Positions 44,783 through 54,120 of a DNA stretch of 64,000 bases are shown piece by piece. Source of the stretch: Siphonodentalium dalli (lineage: Eukaryota; Mollusca; Scaphopoda; Gadilida; Siphonodentaliidae). Each line of letters starts with the position of its first letter. The first letter of the stretch is position 1. The DNA is taken from assembly GCA_032622095.1 (NCBI GenBank), contig CP136068.1, positions 4,379,314 through 4,443,313 on the forward strand, in the 5' to 3' direction. The translations under genes were made by a program, and so were the position numbers. The notes below the pieces were generated by a model. That model made no database searches, had not been told where the DNA came from, and saw only the letters and a program-made list of their open reading frames with translations.

Positions 44783-45160
44783 TGATCATTATTGTATAGC
44801 GATCAAACAAATGTTTTTTTAATTTCGTTAGATCATTATCTATTATTTGGTAAACATGATTTGATATATTTGTTATATCGTTAGGAAAATATGGAATGTT
44901 TTTCTAGTTTTGTTTTTGGAGATGCACATATTTTATACATAAAACTGAACACAAGAAAACATACTGAACATTTTTCTTCATTACAATCGATAACTTTACT
45001 TGGTCATCGTTTATGAACGAAGATGAATTCATATGTTAAAACATCTTAATTAATTGCATATACTATCATGAATTTAATCTATAACATATCGAAATAGTGA
45101 AAACTAACAGATAATGCACTGAAAAGAAACACGTCAGGAAACATTTGTCATTTTTCAAAT
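44783..45160. repeat. About 375-bp direct repeat, copy 1
   Basis: Near-identical to 46090-46464 (offset about 1306), with single-base differences and small indels. It begins with a palindrome tgatc...gatca around attattgtatagc. It flanks the minus-strand gene at 45443 and has no coding capacity. Confidence 0.88.
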
Positions 45161-45394
45161 ATTTGTTGTTGATTAAACAATTCTAAAATGTAGATGTGAT
45201 TTGCATCCAAAAAAATTATAAGAAAGTGACTGGTAACAAAAGAAGTTTTGTCTAGCAAATATAACATTTACCAGATAACTAACATGTTGATAAAAAAACA
45301 TGCATGTAATTTTGTGAAGAAAAAATATTTTTGAGAGCTATAGAAGTATAGATTTTAAAACAAAGCATTAGCTATCAAAAGTTTCTCATTGTAA
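45161..45394. other. AT-rich spacer
   Basis: No gene is seen. On the minus strand it holds the region after the stem-loop, with a purine-rich stretch (complement of 45381-45393) that may be a histone downstream element. Confidence 0.4.
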
Positions 45395-45404
45395 CTATTT
45401 TGGT

Positions 45405-45420
45405 GGCCCTGGAAAGGGCC
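45405..45420 (-). terminator. Histone-type mRNA 3' stem-loop (minus gene)
   Basis: On the minus strand GGCCCT-TTCC-AGGGCC is followed by ACCA, with an A-rich flank before it. This is a 6-bp stem and 4-base loop as in the 3' end of replication-dependent histone mRNAs. The stop codon of the minus gene is 22 bases upstream. About 12-15 bases beyond is a purine-rich ATGAGAAAC, in the place of the U7-binding downstream element. Confidence 0.7.
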
Positions 45421-45442
45421 GTTTTAAAATTATCATCTGACT

Positions 45443-45931
45443 TTAACACCGTTTTGTGTTTTTCTTATATCTTGACATATCTTTCCCGTGAGAACCGAGA
45501 GCTTTTGCGAATTCATCACTTTTCTCTGTATCTTTAGATTCTTTACAAGGAAGACGAAATCTGACTTTTGTCTCAGTAGAAGGCTTCATGATACTTTTAG
45601 GTTCTTTTTCTTTCGCCGCCAATATTTTTTCTTTTTTGATCTGTTTCTGTTCTTTCGATTTCTGAACATCATGAACCCTGATTGGTATATCTATCTCTTC
45701 TGCAACGAAACGAAGATTCACTTTCACTTCTTGATGCGTTACTTGTGTTTTCACGTCAATATCCCTGCGAAGACATCTCAGTTCATCTAAAATCGCTTTT
45801 AAAATGAGTGTATCACCACCTATAGCCATTGTCGTATTAGCTTGGTCTGTTGACTGTGGTGTCGCATATGTATTCTGTACAACAGGATTACTGTATATCT
45901 CACTCTGAAGAAATTCTGTTAACGGATCCAT
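45443..45931 (-). CDS. Basic 162-aa protein of the divergent pair, unknown
   Basis: I choose ATG at 45931 (MDPLTEFLQ), preceded by ATCAAAG, because TATAAAAA (complement at 45975-45982) lies about 45 bases upstream. The longer frame from 45985 would start inside the promoter. The N-terminal half is mixed and contains a helical stretch (LKAILDELRCLRRDID). The C-terminal half is Lys/Glu-rich (KKEKILAAKEKEPKS, then RYKKNTKR), compatible with nucleic-acid binding. No family is recognised and it is not a histone. It pairs with the plus-strand gene at 46556, with which it shares upstream inverted repeats and the 3' stem-loop. Confidence 0.65.
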   Translation of the reverse strand: MDPLTEFLQSEIYSNPVVQNTYATPQSTDQANTTMAIGGDTLILKAILDELRCLRRDIDVKTQVTHQEVKVNLRFVAEEIDIPIRVHDVQKSKEQKQIKKEKILAAKEKEPKSIMKPSTETKVRFRLPCKESKDTEKSDEFAKALGSHGKDMSRYKKNTKRC

Positions 45932-45974
45932 CTTTGATAGCAATGCAATGTAACGTTGATCAAATTCGAAAATA

Positions 45975-45982
45975 TTTTTATA
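45975..45982 (-). promoter_or_regulatory. TATA box for the minus gene
   Basis: TATAAAAA on the minus strand, about 45 bases before the ATG at 45931. It leaves a very short leader, like histone genes. Confidence 0.6.
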
Positions 45983-46008
45983 CATTTGACACGGGCGTCA
46001 ATGAAATC

Positions 46009-46482
46009 ACATGTCGCATTGACGTTAAAATTGACAAATGTTTCCTGGCATTGTGTTTTTTCAGAGACGGATCAGCATTCATATTTTTCTTGATCATTAT
46101 TGTATAACGATCAAACAAATGTTTTTTATTTCGTTAGATCATTATCTATTATTTGGTAAACATGATTTGATATATTTGTTATATCGTTAGGAAAATATGG
46201 AATGTTTTTCTAGTTTTGTTTTTGGAGATGCACATATTTTATACATAAAACTGAACACAAGAAAACATACTGAACATTTTTCTTCATCATTACAATCGAT
46301 AACTTTACTTGGTCATCGTTTATGAACGAAGATGAATTCATATGTTAAAACATCTTAATTAATTGCATATACTATCATGAATTTAATCTATAACATATCG
46401 AAATAGTGAAAACTACAGATAATGCACTGTAAAGAAACAACGTCAGGAAGCGTTTGTCATTTTTAACGTCAATGCGACATGT
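46009..46482. promoter_or_regulatory. Divergent control region with 38-bp inverted repeats
   Basis: acatgtcgcattgacgttaa (with flank, 46009-46047) is mirrored at 46444-46482. The arms lie just outside the TATA-like boxes of two divergently read genes. Between them is a copy of the 375-bp direct repeat. The layout suggests a shared bidirectional promoter or enhancer, perhaps also an origin. Confidence 0.6.
46090..46464. repeat. About 375-bp direct repeat, copy 2
   Basis: Second copy of 44783-45160. Here it fills the space between the divergent genes, so the original function may be promoter activity and the other copy a duplicate. Confidence 0.88.
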
Positions 46483-46506
46483 GCTTTCTCTACCGTCCGC
46501 GCAATC

Positions 46507-46514
46507 GTAATATA
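46507..46514 (+). promoter_or_regulatory. TATA-like box for the plus gene
   Basis: taatatat about 45 bases before ATG at 46556, the same spacing as on the other side. The match to TATA is weaker. Confidence 0.4.
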
Positions 46515-46555
46515 TGTTCAAACACGGCCGTGAACAATTTATTCTGCATTCAAAG

Positions 46556-47020
46556 ATGTCTGCTGTAAAGATAACAGATCTTAACGAGATGATGGTACAG
46601 GGGGTATACTGTAAAGCAGTGTACGGCGAAGAAATATCTCTATTTTGGAGAGCACTCAGCGTTGCGGTTTACGGGACGACCGATAGATGGATGTTTCTGA
46701 GAGATGCGGTGGTTGACCTGTACTACACAGAGAGTGACGAACTTGGGGCGTCGGCGCAAGACTTACGGCACTCACCACTTTTGGCCGAATCAAGATTGAT
46801 GGTTGAATTAGCGGCGACTGTTATACAGCGACCTATCGTCATGTTTGATGCTACCAAAGGCGGCTACAAATCAACAACAAGATTCAAGACATCAATATCT
46901 CTAGTGTGGATCCCCCACGTTTGCCACGAGCATTATTGTGAATGCGAAATATGGATGAGGAGAGGAGACAAATCAATTGAAGTTTTGTCGAACAAAGAAG
47001 TTCAATGTGGCGGATTCTAA
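46556..47020 (+). CDS. OTU-like protein without the catalytic Cys, 154 aa
   Basis: Start chosen at 46556: the context TTCAAAGATG matches ATCAAAGATG of the partner gene, and the longer frame (from 46514) begins in the TATA-like box. The layout resembles ovarian-tumour (OTU) proteases: SLFWRALSVAVYG aligns with the usual catalytic block ending FRALS, RPIVMFD with the middle strand, and HVCHEHYCECEI with the C-terminal His block. The residue at the place of the catalytic Cys appears to be Leu, and no Asp-Gly-Asn is present, so it would be a pseudo-enzyme, perhaps a ubiquitin binder. The similarity is weak and judged by eye. The stop is followed after 20 bases by a histone-type stem-loop. Confidence 0.5.
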   Translation: MSAVKITDLNEMMVQGVYCKAVYGEEISLFWRALSVAVYGTTDRWMFLRDAVVDLYYTESDELGASAQDLRHSPLLAESRLMVELAATVIQRPIVMFDATKGGYKSTTRFKTSISLVWIPHVCHEHYCECEIWMRRGDKSIEVLSNKEVQCGGF

Positions 47021-47040
47021 ACTATAACAAAAATAAAAAC

Positions 47041-47056
47041 GGCCCTTTTCAGGGCC
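47041..47056 (+). terminator. Histone-type mRNA 3' stem-loop (plus gene)
   Basis: GGCCCT-TTTC-AGGGCC with A-rich 5' flank (aaaaac) and ACCAAA after it, a full match to the animal histone stem-loop pattern GGCYCTTTTCAGRGCCACC. The purine run gaaaagaaaa at 47068-47077 stands where the U7 snRNA target would be. AATAAA-like aataaaaa just before it might serve as an alternative polyadenylation signal. Confidence 0.75.
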
Positions 47057-47130
47057 ACCAAATATTCGAAAAGAAAAACTCTTGATTGCTAATTGATATT
47101 TTCCAAAGTGAGATTTTCCTTTTGAAAAAA

Positions 47131-48341
47131 AATTATTCTAAGTCCATTTTCATTTTTTCCGATCAGAAATATCACATCAATGACAGGAATATCTATCATC
47201 AGGGGGCAAATTTCAACAAAATCGTTTTCACTGTAGGATCCCCACCAATTGATTATGTTCGTGTCGATGTGCCATCTCTGGTCAGAATTATACAAACTTT
47301 TAAATTAGTAATGAAAAAATGTCTAAGTCCATTTTCATTTTTTTCCGATCAGAAATATCACATCAATGACAGGAATATCTATCATCAGGGGGCAAATTTC
47401 AACAAAATCGTTTTCACTGTAGGATCCCTACCAATTGATTATGTTCGTGTCGATGTGACATCTCTGGTCAGAATTATACAAACTTTTAAATTAGTAATGA
47501 AAAAATGTCTAAGTCCATTTTCATTTTTTCCGATCAGAAATATCACATCAATGACAGGAATATCTATCATCAGGGGGCAAATTTCAACAAAATCGTTTTC
47601 ACTGTAGGATCCCCACCAATTGATTATGTTCGTGTCGATGTGCCATCTCTGGTCAGAATTATACAAACTTTTAAATTAGTAATGAAAAAATGTCTAAGTC
47701 CATTTTCATTTTTTCCCGATCAGAAATATCACATCAATGACAGGAATATCTATCATCAGGGGGCAAATTTCAACAAAATCGTTTTCACTGTAGGATCCCT
47801 ACCAATTGATTATGTTCGTGTCGATGTGACATCTCTGGTCAGAATTATACAAACTTTTAAATTAGTAATGAAAAAATGTCTAAGTCCATTTTCATTTTTT
47901 TCCGATCAGAAATATCACATCAATGACAGGAATATCTATCCTCAGGGGGGCAACTATGGCCCAGTACCCCTCAGAGATGGGCACTATGGCCCAGTACCCC
48001 TCAGTGGGGGGCACTATGGCCCAGTACCCCTCAGTGGGGGGCACTGTGGCCCAGTACCCCTCAGTGGGGGGGCACTATGGCCCAGTACCCCTCAGTGGGG
48101 GCCACTATGGCCCAGTATCGAATACTGAACCATCTATGGTCCTAGATGGTCCAGTATTCGATACTGGGCCATAGTGCCCCCCACTGAGGGGTACTGGGCC
48201 ATAGTGCCCCCCACTGAGGGGTACTGGGCCATAGTGCCCCCCACTGAGGGGTACTGGGCCATAGTGCCCCCCACTGAGGGGTACTGGGCCATAGTGGCCA
48301 TCTCTGGTGGGTACTGGGCCATAGTGGCCCCCATTACTACT
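47131..48341 (-). repeat. Right terminal inverted repeat
   Basis: Mirror of the left repeat with about 4.4 long units (185-186 bp) instead of eleven, then 30-bp units, a palindromic centre near 48121-48160, and 30-bp units to the end. Frames through the long units stay open (for example 47505-47940) only because 186 is divisible by three. Confidence 0.93.
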
Positions 48342-48347
48342 GCCAAT
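48342..48347. repeat. Target site duplication, right
   Basis: GCCAAT, identical to 33820-33825. Confidence 0.9.
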
Positions 48348-48880
48348 ACAAAACTGCTAATTCGTTTAACAAAACAAAATTTTACTACATTTGGTCAAAC
48401 TTGTGGACTGAAATGGTCATCAGTTGGAGAATTTTCCAACCTGAGGGGGAGTATTAGGTTTGAAATTTCCAACACTATATGATAACTTCAGTTGAGGCCA
48501 GTCTAGATGCTATAGGATTTGCGATTTTCTTGTATAGTTTTCAAAATTTTCTCACACCGGGCGAACAACCATGGTCAACCCGGTGTGTCCTGGTCTCTTG
48601 TCCGTAGCCGTGTGCATTTGTCTGGAGTTAGACCCATCCCCTTGCACCTCAGTGCTCTTAGGCCTAATATCCTATATATTCATAAACGATGGTTCTAAAT
48701 TGCCGGTATGAGAACACTCAGATATTTTAACCTGAAAATTGCATAAATCCTAACATCTAGTGGTGCAAATGGAATTGTGTTTGATCCCAATCTTTATTCA
48801 ATGGGGGGGGGGGGGTGCAGTTGGAATTTCCCAAGGTGTCCCCACAACGGAGACCCTCTAGCCACGTCCCTGGTTCCAAC
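48348..48880 (+). repeat. TTGGAAATTTC family, part right of the Polinton
   Basis: Continues the family order after the insertion: acaaaactgctaattcg, gtcatcagttggagaatttt, cacaccgggcgaacaa, accatggtcaacccggtgtg, and the end block near ctagccacgtccctgg. Confidence 0.75.
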
Positions 48881-49555
48881 TTCTAAGTATGTTTGGAGTC
48901 AGGTCCGTCCTGGTTACTTATACTCGGGCGATAACGGAACATAGGCCTACAGGGCGGGAATCGGAGCGAAAACATAAATCACCGATTACAGCATTTTGCT
49001 GACTTTTTTGGCAAAAGAATGATCGGGGAACATGTCCCGGTTGAAGCTAGATGTAAACATTAACATAATATGTTATTTTTATAAGTTATTATATCTTTAT
49101 AAGTTTTTCTAACGGTAAATGAGAAAATAGCTCGGTCGACATTCGGAAAAACTCACAACGGAATCGGACTTTGCTGGGGGAATGTCGAGAAAGCGCCATT
49201 ATCAAGTACTTATAGGATTCCTTACGATTCGGTATGTGACACAGTAACACAGTTTGCCAACAACTCCGCGGGTTGTCTGTTCAACGCGGTCGGCAATGGT
49301 AGAAAGGACGAACTTATTAGGAAGTAGAGGTGTTTATATAGACTATACCGGAGTCGTTTAATGAGTTTTGTTTTCTTGTTAAATCACCTTGTTGTTTTAT
49401 TTATAACCTATGTCGGTAGAGTGGTCAATTTTAAGCGTTTTGGTAATCATCGTGGCCGTGAAGACGATTTAATTCCGTATTGATGACAGGCTGTGCTCCT
49501 AATTTTAATAGATTCTACCGTTCTGCACTTGTATGGGGAATCCCCTCCACGTGCA
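48881..49555. other. No recognised feature
   Basis: No gene or clear repeat is seen between the repeat copy and the 3' end of the LINE. Confidence 0.4.
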
Positions 49556-49572
49556 TTTGATTTACCTTTGAT

Positions 49573-51786
49573 TTACCTTTGATCTTCAGCCTGTGTTAAG
49601 CTTTCGCTTGTAATGGCTACTTGTCTTCTTGAGCTCACTTTATTTTTGTTTGCGCCATTATAGAAATTAAAATAAAATTTATTTTCTTTTCCTCTCCAGC
49701 TATCGTTGAGATATGACTTGAATTGATCTAGGGAGATTGCTGTCACACATAGATCTGTCAGGTTGTTCCAGTTTGTCGTACTCCTGGCAACGAAGTTGTT
49801 CTTGGCTAAGTTGGTGTTGTATCGCTTCTTATATATTTTGCTTGGGTGTCCTCTCGTTCTGCTATCCTTGGGTTTTTCCAATGTCTTTGTCAGCCGTACT
49901 TTGTCTATGTTGTTTTGTATTTTATATAGCTGGGTCATGTCGCTCCTTTCTCTTCTGTATTCCAGAGTTGGTATACCAAGATGTTTTATTCTCTCTTCGT
50001 AAGGTTTATCTTTGATCTTCTTCACCAGCTTTGTGGCTCTTCTTTGTACGCTTTCTATAGCTATTTTGTCCTTTCTTAAGTGTGGGTTCCAGATTGATGA
50101 GCCATATTCTAGGGTGGGTCTGACATAAGATTTATATAGGATCTTGAACATGTCTTCATCCATATGTTGGAAAGTTCTCCTCATGATTCCTAACTTCTGG
50201 TTTGCTTTGTTTACGATTGTGGAGACATGTGTGTTGAATTTCATATTCTTGTCGAAGGTTACTCCAATATCCTTTTCTTCTTCAGCTACCAGTATCGTGT
50301 GGATTGATCCATTCTCTGATATTGTATATTGATGCTGTTTATTATTATTCCCAAGATGCATTACTTTGCATTTATCTGCATTGAAGCGAAGTAGCCATCT
50401 GTCAGACCAGCTAGACAGTGTATCTAGGTCTTTTTGAAGATTCTGGCAGTCATCCTCTGATGTTATGCTTTTATATACTTTGGTATCATCCGCAAAGATT
50501 TTTATGTTATTGTCTATTCCCTCTGTGATATCATTTATGAAGATCAGGAACAGCGTTGGACCCAGGACATACCCTTGTGGAATTCCGCTGGTAACTTTTC
50601 TAGCACTTGATGGTTGTCCTCCTATTTTGACTGTTTGCATACGGTTAGTTAAAAACGCTGTTATCCACTCTTTGATGTTTCCCCTGATTCCGTAGCTGTT
50701 GATTTTGTTTAGCAGGCGTTTGTGTGGTACCGTATCGAATGCCTTCCTGAAGTCCAGGTATACTGCATCTATTTCTTTTCCTTCATTGAGAGCCTCGTAC
50801 CAGTCTTCTTGAACTTCTAGGAGTTGGGTCACGCATGAATGTTGAGCTCTGAAGCCGTGTTGTTCTTCTGTGAATAGATTATTTGATTCCATGTGCTCCA
50901 TTATCTTGTCTCGGATGATGCTCTCCAGTATCTTACATATTACACTTGTCAGGCTTACTGGTCGATAGTTGCCTGGGGTACATTTTCTTCCTTTCTTGTA
51001 TATGGGAACTACTGATGCATTCTTCCATCCTTGAGGGAGTACCCCTTCTTCTATGGATTTATTGTACAGCATGCATAAGGGTGTACTAAGACATGATGCA
51101 GTCGCCTTTAGAAACGCAGGATGGAGTTGATCCTCCCCGGGTGATTTCGTTGAATCCAATGCGAGCAGTTTTTTCATAACTTGTTCCGGTGTCACTACTA
51201 GGTTTTTTAGCTCGTCGGAGAATTCTCGATCATCAAGTTCCGGGATATGATCATCATCTTCCTTTGTAAAGACGCTGCAGAAGAATGCATTAAATATCTC
51301 AGCCTTGTCTTTGTTGTCTCTAATGATGTTCCCATCTTTATCTTCTATGTCAGCTATCCCTTCTTTGATCTTTGTATTTTGGTTGACATAATTCCAGAAA
51401 GATTTTGAGTCTTTCTTGAAGTTAGCGGCAAGCTTCATTTCAAAGTCCTTGTGGGCTTGTCTGGTCGCTTTGGTGGCTAGATTGCGTGCAGCCACATATG
51501 ATTTGAATGTCTTGTCTGATTTATTGTGGATATATTTCTTCCAGTATTTTTGTTTTTCTTTGACGGCATTCAGCGCCTCTTTTGTCATCCACACTTTCTT
51601 CTTTTTCTTAATTTTCCCTGTCTTTGTTAGAGGAACTGTCTTGTCTCTAATGATTAATATGTTCCTTGATATGTATTCCCATGTTTCCTCTACTGACATC
51701 ATATTCATTGCCGTCCAGTCCAAATCTGTAAGTAGATTGTTCGCTTGATCATAATCCGCTTTATTGTATAGATGTCTTTCCCCCAA
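49573..51786 (-). CDS. Reverse transcriptase ORF of the CR1-like LINE
   Basis: An open frame of 737 codons. RT blocks in order: SVVPIYKKG, NYRPVSLTS, EQHGFRAQHSC, AVYLDFRKAFDTVPH, SGIPQGYVLGP (usually S instead of Y) and IFADDTKVY with both catalytic aspartates. The C-terminal half has the LEYGSSIWNP and RRATKLV blocks common in CR1/Jockey-type ORF2. Both this frame and the active-site box are kept, so it decayed less than the LINE at 9899, but the endonuclease part is broken. Confidence 0.9.
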   Translation of the reverse strand: MGERHLYNKADYDQANNLLTDLDWTAMNMMSVEETWEYISRNILIIRDKTVPLTKTGKIKKKKKVWMTKEALNAVKEKQKYWKKYIHNKSDKTFKSYVAARNLATKATRQAHKDFEMKLAANFKKDSKSFWNYVNQNTKIKEGIADIEDKDGNIIRDNKDKAEIFNAFFCSVFTKEDDDHIPELDDREFSDELKNLVVTPEQVMKKLLALDSTKSPGEDQLHPAFLKATASCLSTPLCMLYNKSIEEGVLPQGWKNASVVPIYKKGRKCTPGNYRPVSLTSVICKILESIIRDKIMEHMESNNLFTEEQHGFRAQHSCVTQLLEVQEDWYEALNEGKEIDAVYLDFRKAFDTVPHKRLLNKINSYGIRGNIKEWITAFLTNRMQTVKIGGQPSSARKVTSGIPQGYVLGPTLFLIFINDITEGIDNNIKIFADDTKVYKSITSEDDCQNLQKDLDTLSSWSDRWLLRFNADKCKVMHLGNNNKQHQYTISENGSIHTILVAEEEKDIGVTFDKNMKFNTHVSTIVNKANQKLGIMRRTFQHMDEDMFKILYKSYVRPTLEYGSSIWNPHLRKDKIAIESVQRRATKLVKKIKDKPYEERIKHLGIPTLEYRRERSDMTQLYKIQNNIDKVRLTKTLEKPKDSRTRGHPSKIYKKRYNTNLAKNNFVARSTTNWNNLTDLCVTAISLDQFKSYLNDSWRGKENKFYFNFYNGANKNKVSSRRQVAITSESLTQAEDQR

Positions 51787-52442
51787 TAGTCTCCACTGTG
51801 TCTACGTAGCATGTCAGAGCGAAACTCAAAGTTAGATGATCACTTTTTCCAATTGGTGGGAGATAGTTGATATCTTCAATCATTTGTTCTTCATTGGTGA
51901 ATATTAAATCCAGTATATTGGAGGTTTGTCTCTGTCTGTGTCTTGTTGGCTTTCTTACGCTTTGATGCAGCAATGTGTCATTTGTTCCCTCCAAAAATTT
52001 GTATACTTCTGAATCCACACCATTTGTTGTGCTTCTGTTCTCTCAGTTGATTTCTTTGAAATTAAAGTCTCCAGCTATTATTTTGTGGGATATCTTCTAT
52101 CCGCCATTTCCTTCATTTGCTTGATAACTGCCTTGTTATTTTCTTCTGAACTGTGTGGGCTCCTATAAATTCCTCCAATAAGTAATTGATCTCTGTTTCT
52201 CAGTTTTATCAGGCACCATATTGATTCATCACATTTTGTTTTTGGTTCTATGAGGTTCGCTTTAAGATCTGGGTGTGGGTATAGATTGCTATGCCGCGTC
52301 CTTTTTCCAGAGGAGTGTGTATCATGTCAAATCCATCCATCTTGAATTCAATCATTTGTAGATGCGATACATTCTTAGGCTTGGTTTCTGCATTGCGATC
52401 ATTTGGAATCGTCCTAACCGAGGGATGATTTGGATACAACAA
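51761..52442 (-). pseudogene. Endonuclease part of the CR1-like LINE, frameshifted
   Basis: Pieces in three frames: EFKMDGFDMI and EKGRGIAIYT (52442-52248), then LLIGGIYRSPHSS and IAGDFNFKEIN (about 52240-52030), then SNILDLIFTN and IGKSDHLTL (52018-51761). The motifs GDFN and SDH are catalytic blocks of the apurinic-type endonuclease. At least two frameshifts separate them. Confidence 0.8.
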
Positions 52443-53089
52443 TTTCTAGACTACCTTATATTAACTTCCCATTTTCGGTGAAAACTCTAGTGATAGGTAT
52501 ATAAGGGACAGGATACTTAGAAAGACACTAAATCGGTGAAATTATAGTTTGTTTTTTTAAAGTTGCAGTCTTGCAGATATCTCTATGACTGGGTAAATCC
52601 CTGAACATTTAAATGGAAACACCCGTAAGCTGTGCGTCAAGAATCACTGACAGAGAGGTCGTAAATGTCCCGGAGGACGACGGACATGCAACAATTATAA
52701 TTGTCTTTTGACTTCAGTGTATTATTACAAAATGCGAGGTTTGTTGATGTGACTGTTCTGGGTTTTAGTTCTAAACAGTCGAGAGTTTTGTGCATATTAT
52801 CAGTGATTATTAAAAAACAATTCTTTAAATGTAGTTTTTGACAAATTCAACAATGATTTGTGGTATTACTATTTACAGTTGCTAGAAATTTCAGACGCAT
52901 ACTCCGTCATATTCAACAATGTCAGATCACAGGTGTTGGTAGTTTTATATACATTTTTCATGAAAATGTTATCCCATCTTACAATATAAACTATCAAAAC
53001 CTGTGGTCAGATATGTCTACATAAATAACTAGACCCAAATGAGTCAAATACATGCATATGATATACCGGTACATGATACATCCACAAAA
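52443..53089. other. No recognised feature
   Basis: AT-rich. I see neither a gene nor a clear repeat. Confidence 0.4.
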
Positions 53090-54120
53090 GTTGGAATCAC
53101 TGACTTTTATGCACTTTTAGAGCTCTTTTGGGGAGTTATATGTACAGTACAGTCAGAGTGTGGTACTAGTATAAGGAAAACACTCAACACGGTGGGAACC
53201 CCACTAAGCCCACCGTGAATCACCGGCATTCACGGTGATTTTTCTCTCTCTCTCTCTCTCTTGTCGGTGACCACTGGAATTTGTGGAAATAACTGGGAAT
53301 CACCGCGAATCACAGAGAATCTCTTCAAAACGACCTCATCTATAATTATTGTATCACGTCATCCATAGCCGAAACCCTTTACTGTAGTTTATTCTAAAAC
53401 ATACACTCAGTGGGCCATGTATTGTAAGCTGCTGTACATTATATTTATATTATGGTTGATATTTAAAAAAAATCCAGAATGATTAACTAGCTACTAGTAC
53501 ATGTATAGGTAAAATAAATAAACAATTTGTTATTGAATGGATTTCTTCCGTCCCTCGATCACTTATTTCAAATTTTTAGCGCAAATCTCGTATTATTTAC
53601 ACACAGGCACAAACATATATGTATAATACAATCATTCAAGTCCATTAAAACAATTAAATCTGTTTTAATTTATTTTTAATAATGCTATCTTTTTTAGCAA
53701 ATTGTTTAAAACATCGAAATATGCGCGAAACGCAAATATGGATAACATTCACCAGCTCTCTCATTTGTTCAGGCCCCGGCATCAATGCATCCATAAACTC
53801 TCCCGAGGGAAGTCTGATTCAGCTAGCGTGTATGTTTTTGTTTCTTTTATTTATTGGGGTTTGGATTTAACCCTGGAGGATTTGGAAGGGGCGGAACTAC
53901 TTCCCTAAAACCCACTTTTGAATTTTAATGATTATCATGCTATGGGTGTATAATAACATGAAGTGGATGAAACGGGTGTATAGTGTAAATATATATACTA
54001 GCTAATAATAATAAAACAAAATGTCGGTGACCACTATTCAATTCAATTTAATTACTCTTCATCATGTTAGATATCACAGAGTATGTGCATAATTATAATA
54101 TAACAATACATATATATTAT

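Larger units (their letters stand above)
33826..48341. mobile_element. Maverick/Polinton, 14,516 bp
   Basis: Ends AGTAGTAATGGGGGCC and its complement, with AG...CT termini, a 6-bp duplication (GCCAAT), and long inverted terminal repeats. The gene set is that of Polintons: protein-primed DNA polymerase B, FtsK/HerA-type packaging ATPase, double jelly-roll major capsid protein, adenain-type protease and small basic proteins. It interrupts a copy of the TTGGAAATTTC family, whose sequence continues on both sides ('gtggccaat', then 'acaaaactgc', as in 'gtggccagtcaaaaactgc' at 33563), so the empty site can be read from a paralogue. No retrovirus-like integrase gene is found. Several genes are broken, so this copy is defective. 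Confidence 0.95.
49556..52442 (-). mobile_element. 5'-truncated CR1-like LINE
   Basis: It carries the endonuclease remainder and a complete RT ORF on the minus strand. The 3' end shows two to three copies of an 11-bp repeat (caaaggtaaat on the minus strand), which recalls the short terminal repeats of CR1-type elements. The 5' part of the endonuclease is missing, which fits truncated target-primed insertion. Confidence 0.8.

Noticed and set aside
45443-47020. Idea that the divergent pair are histone genes, because of their stem-loops
   Set aside because: Neither product resembles any core or linker histone. Only the 3' signal is histone-like.
47086-48128. Similar frames in the right terminal repeat
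   Set aside because: Same repeat units in mirror image.
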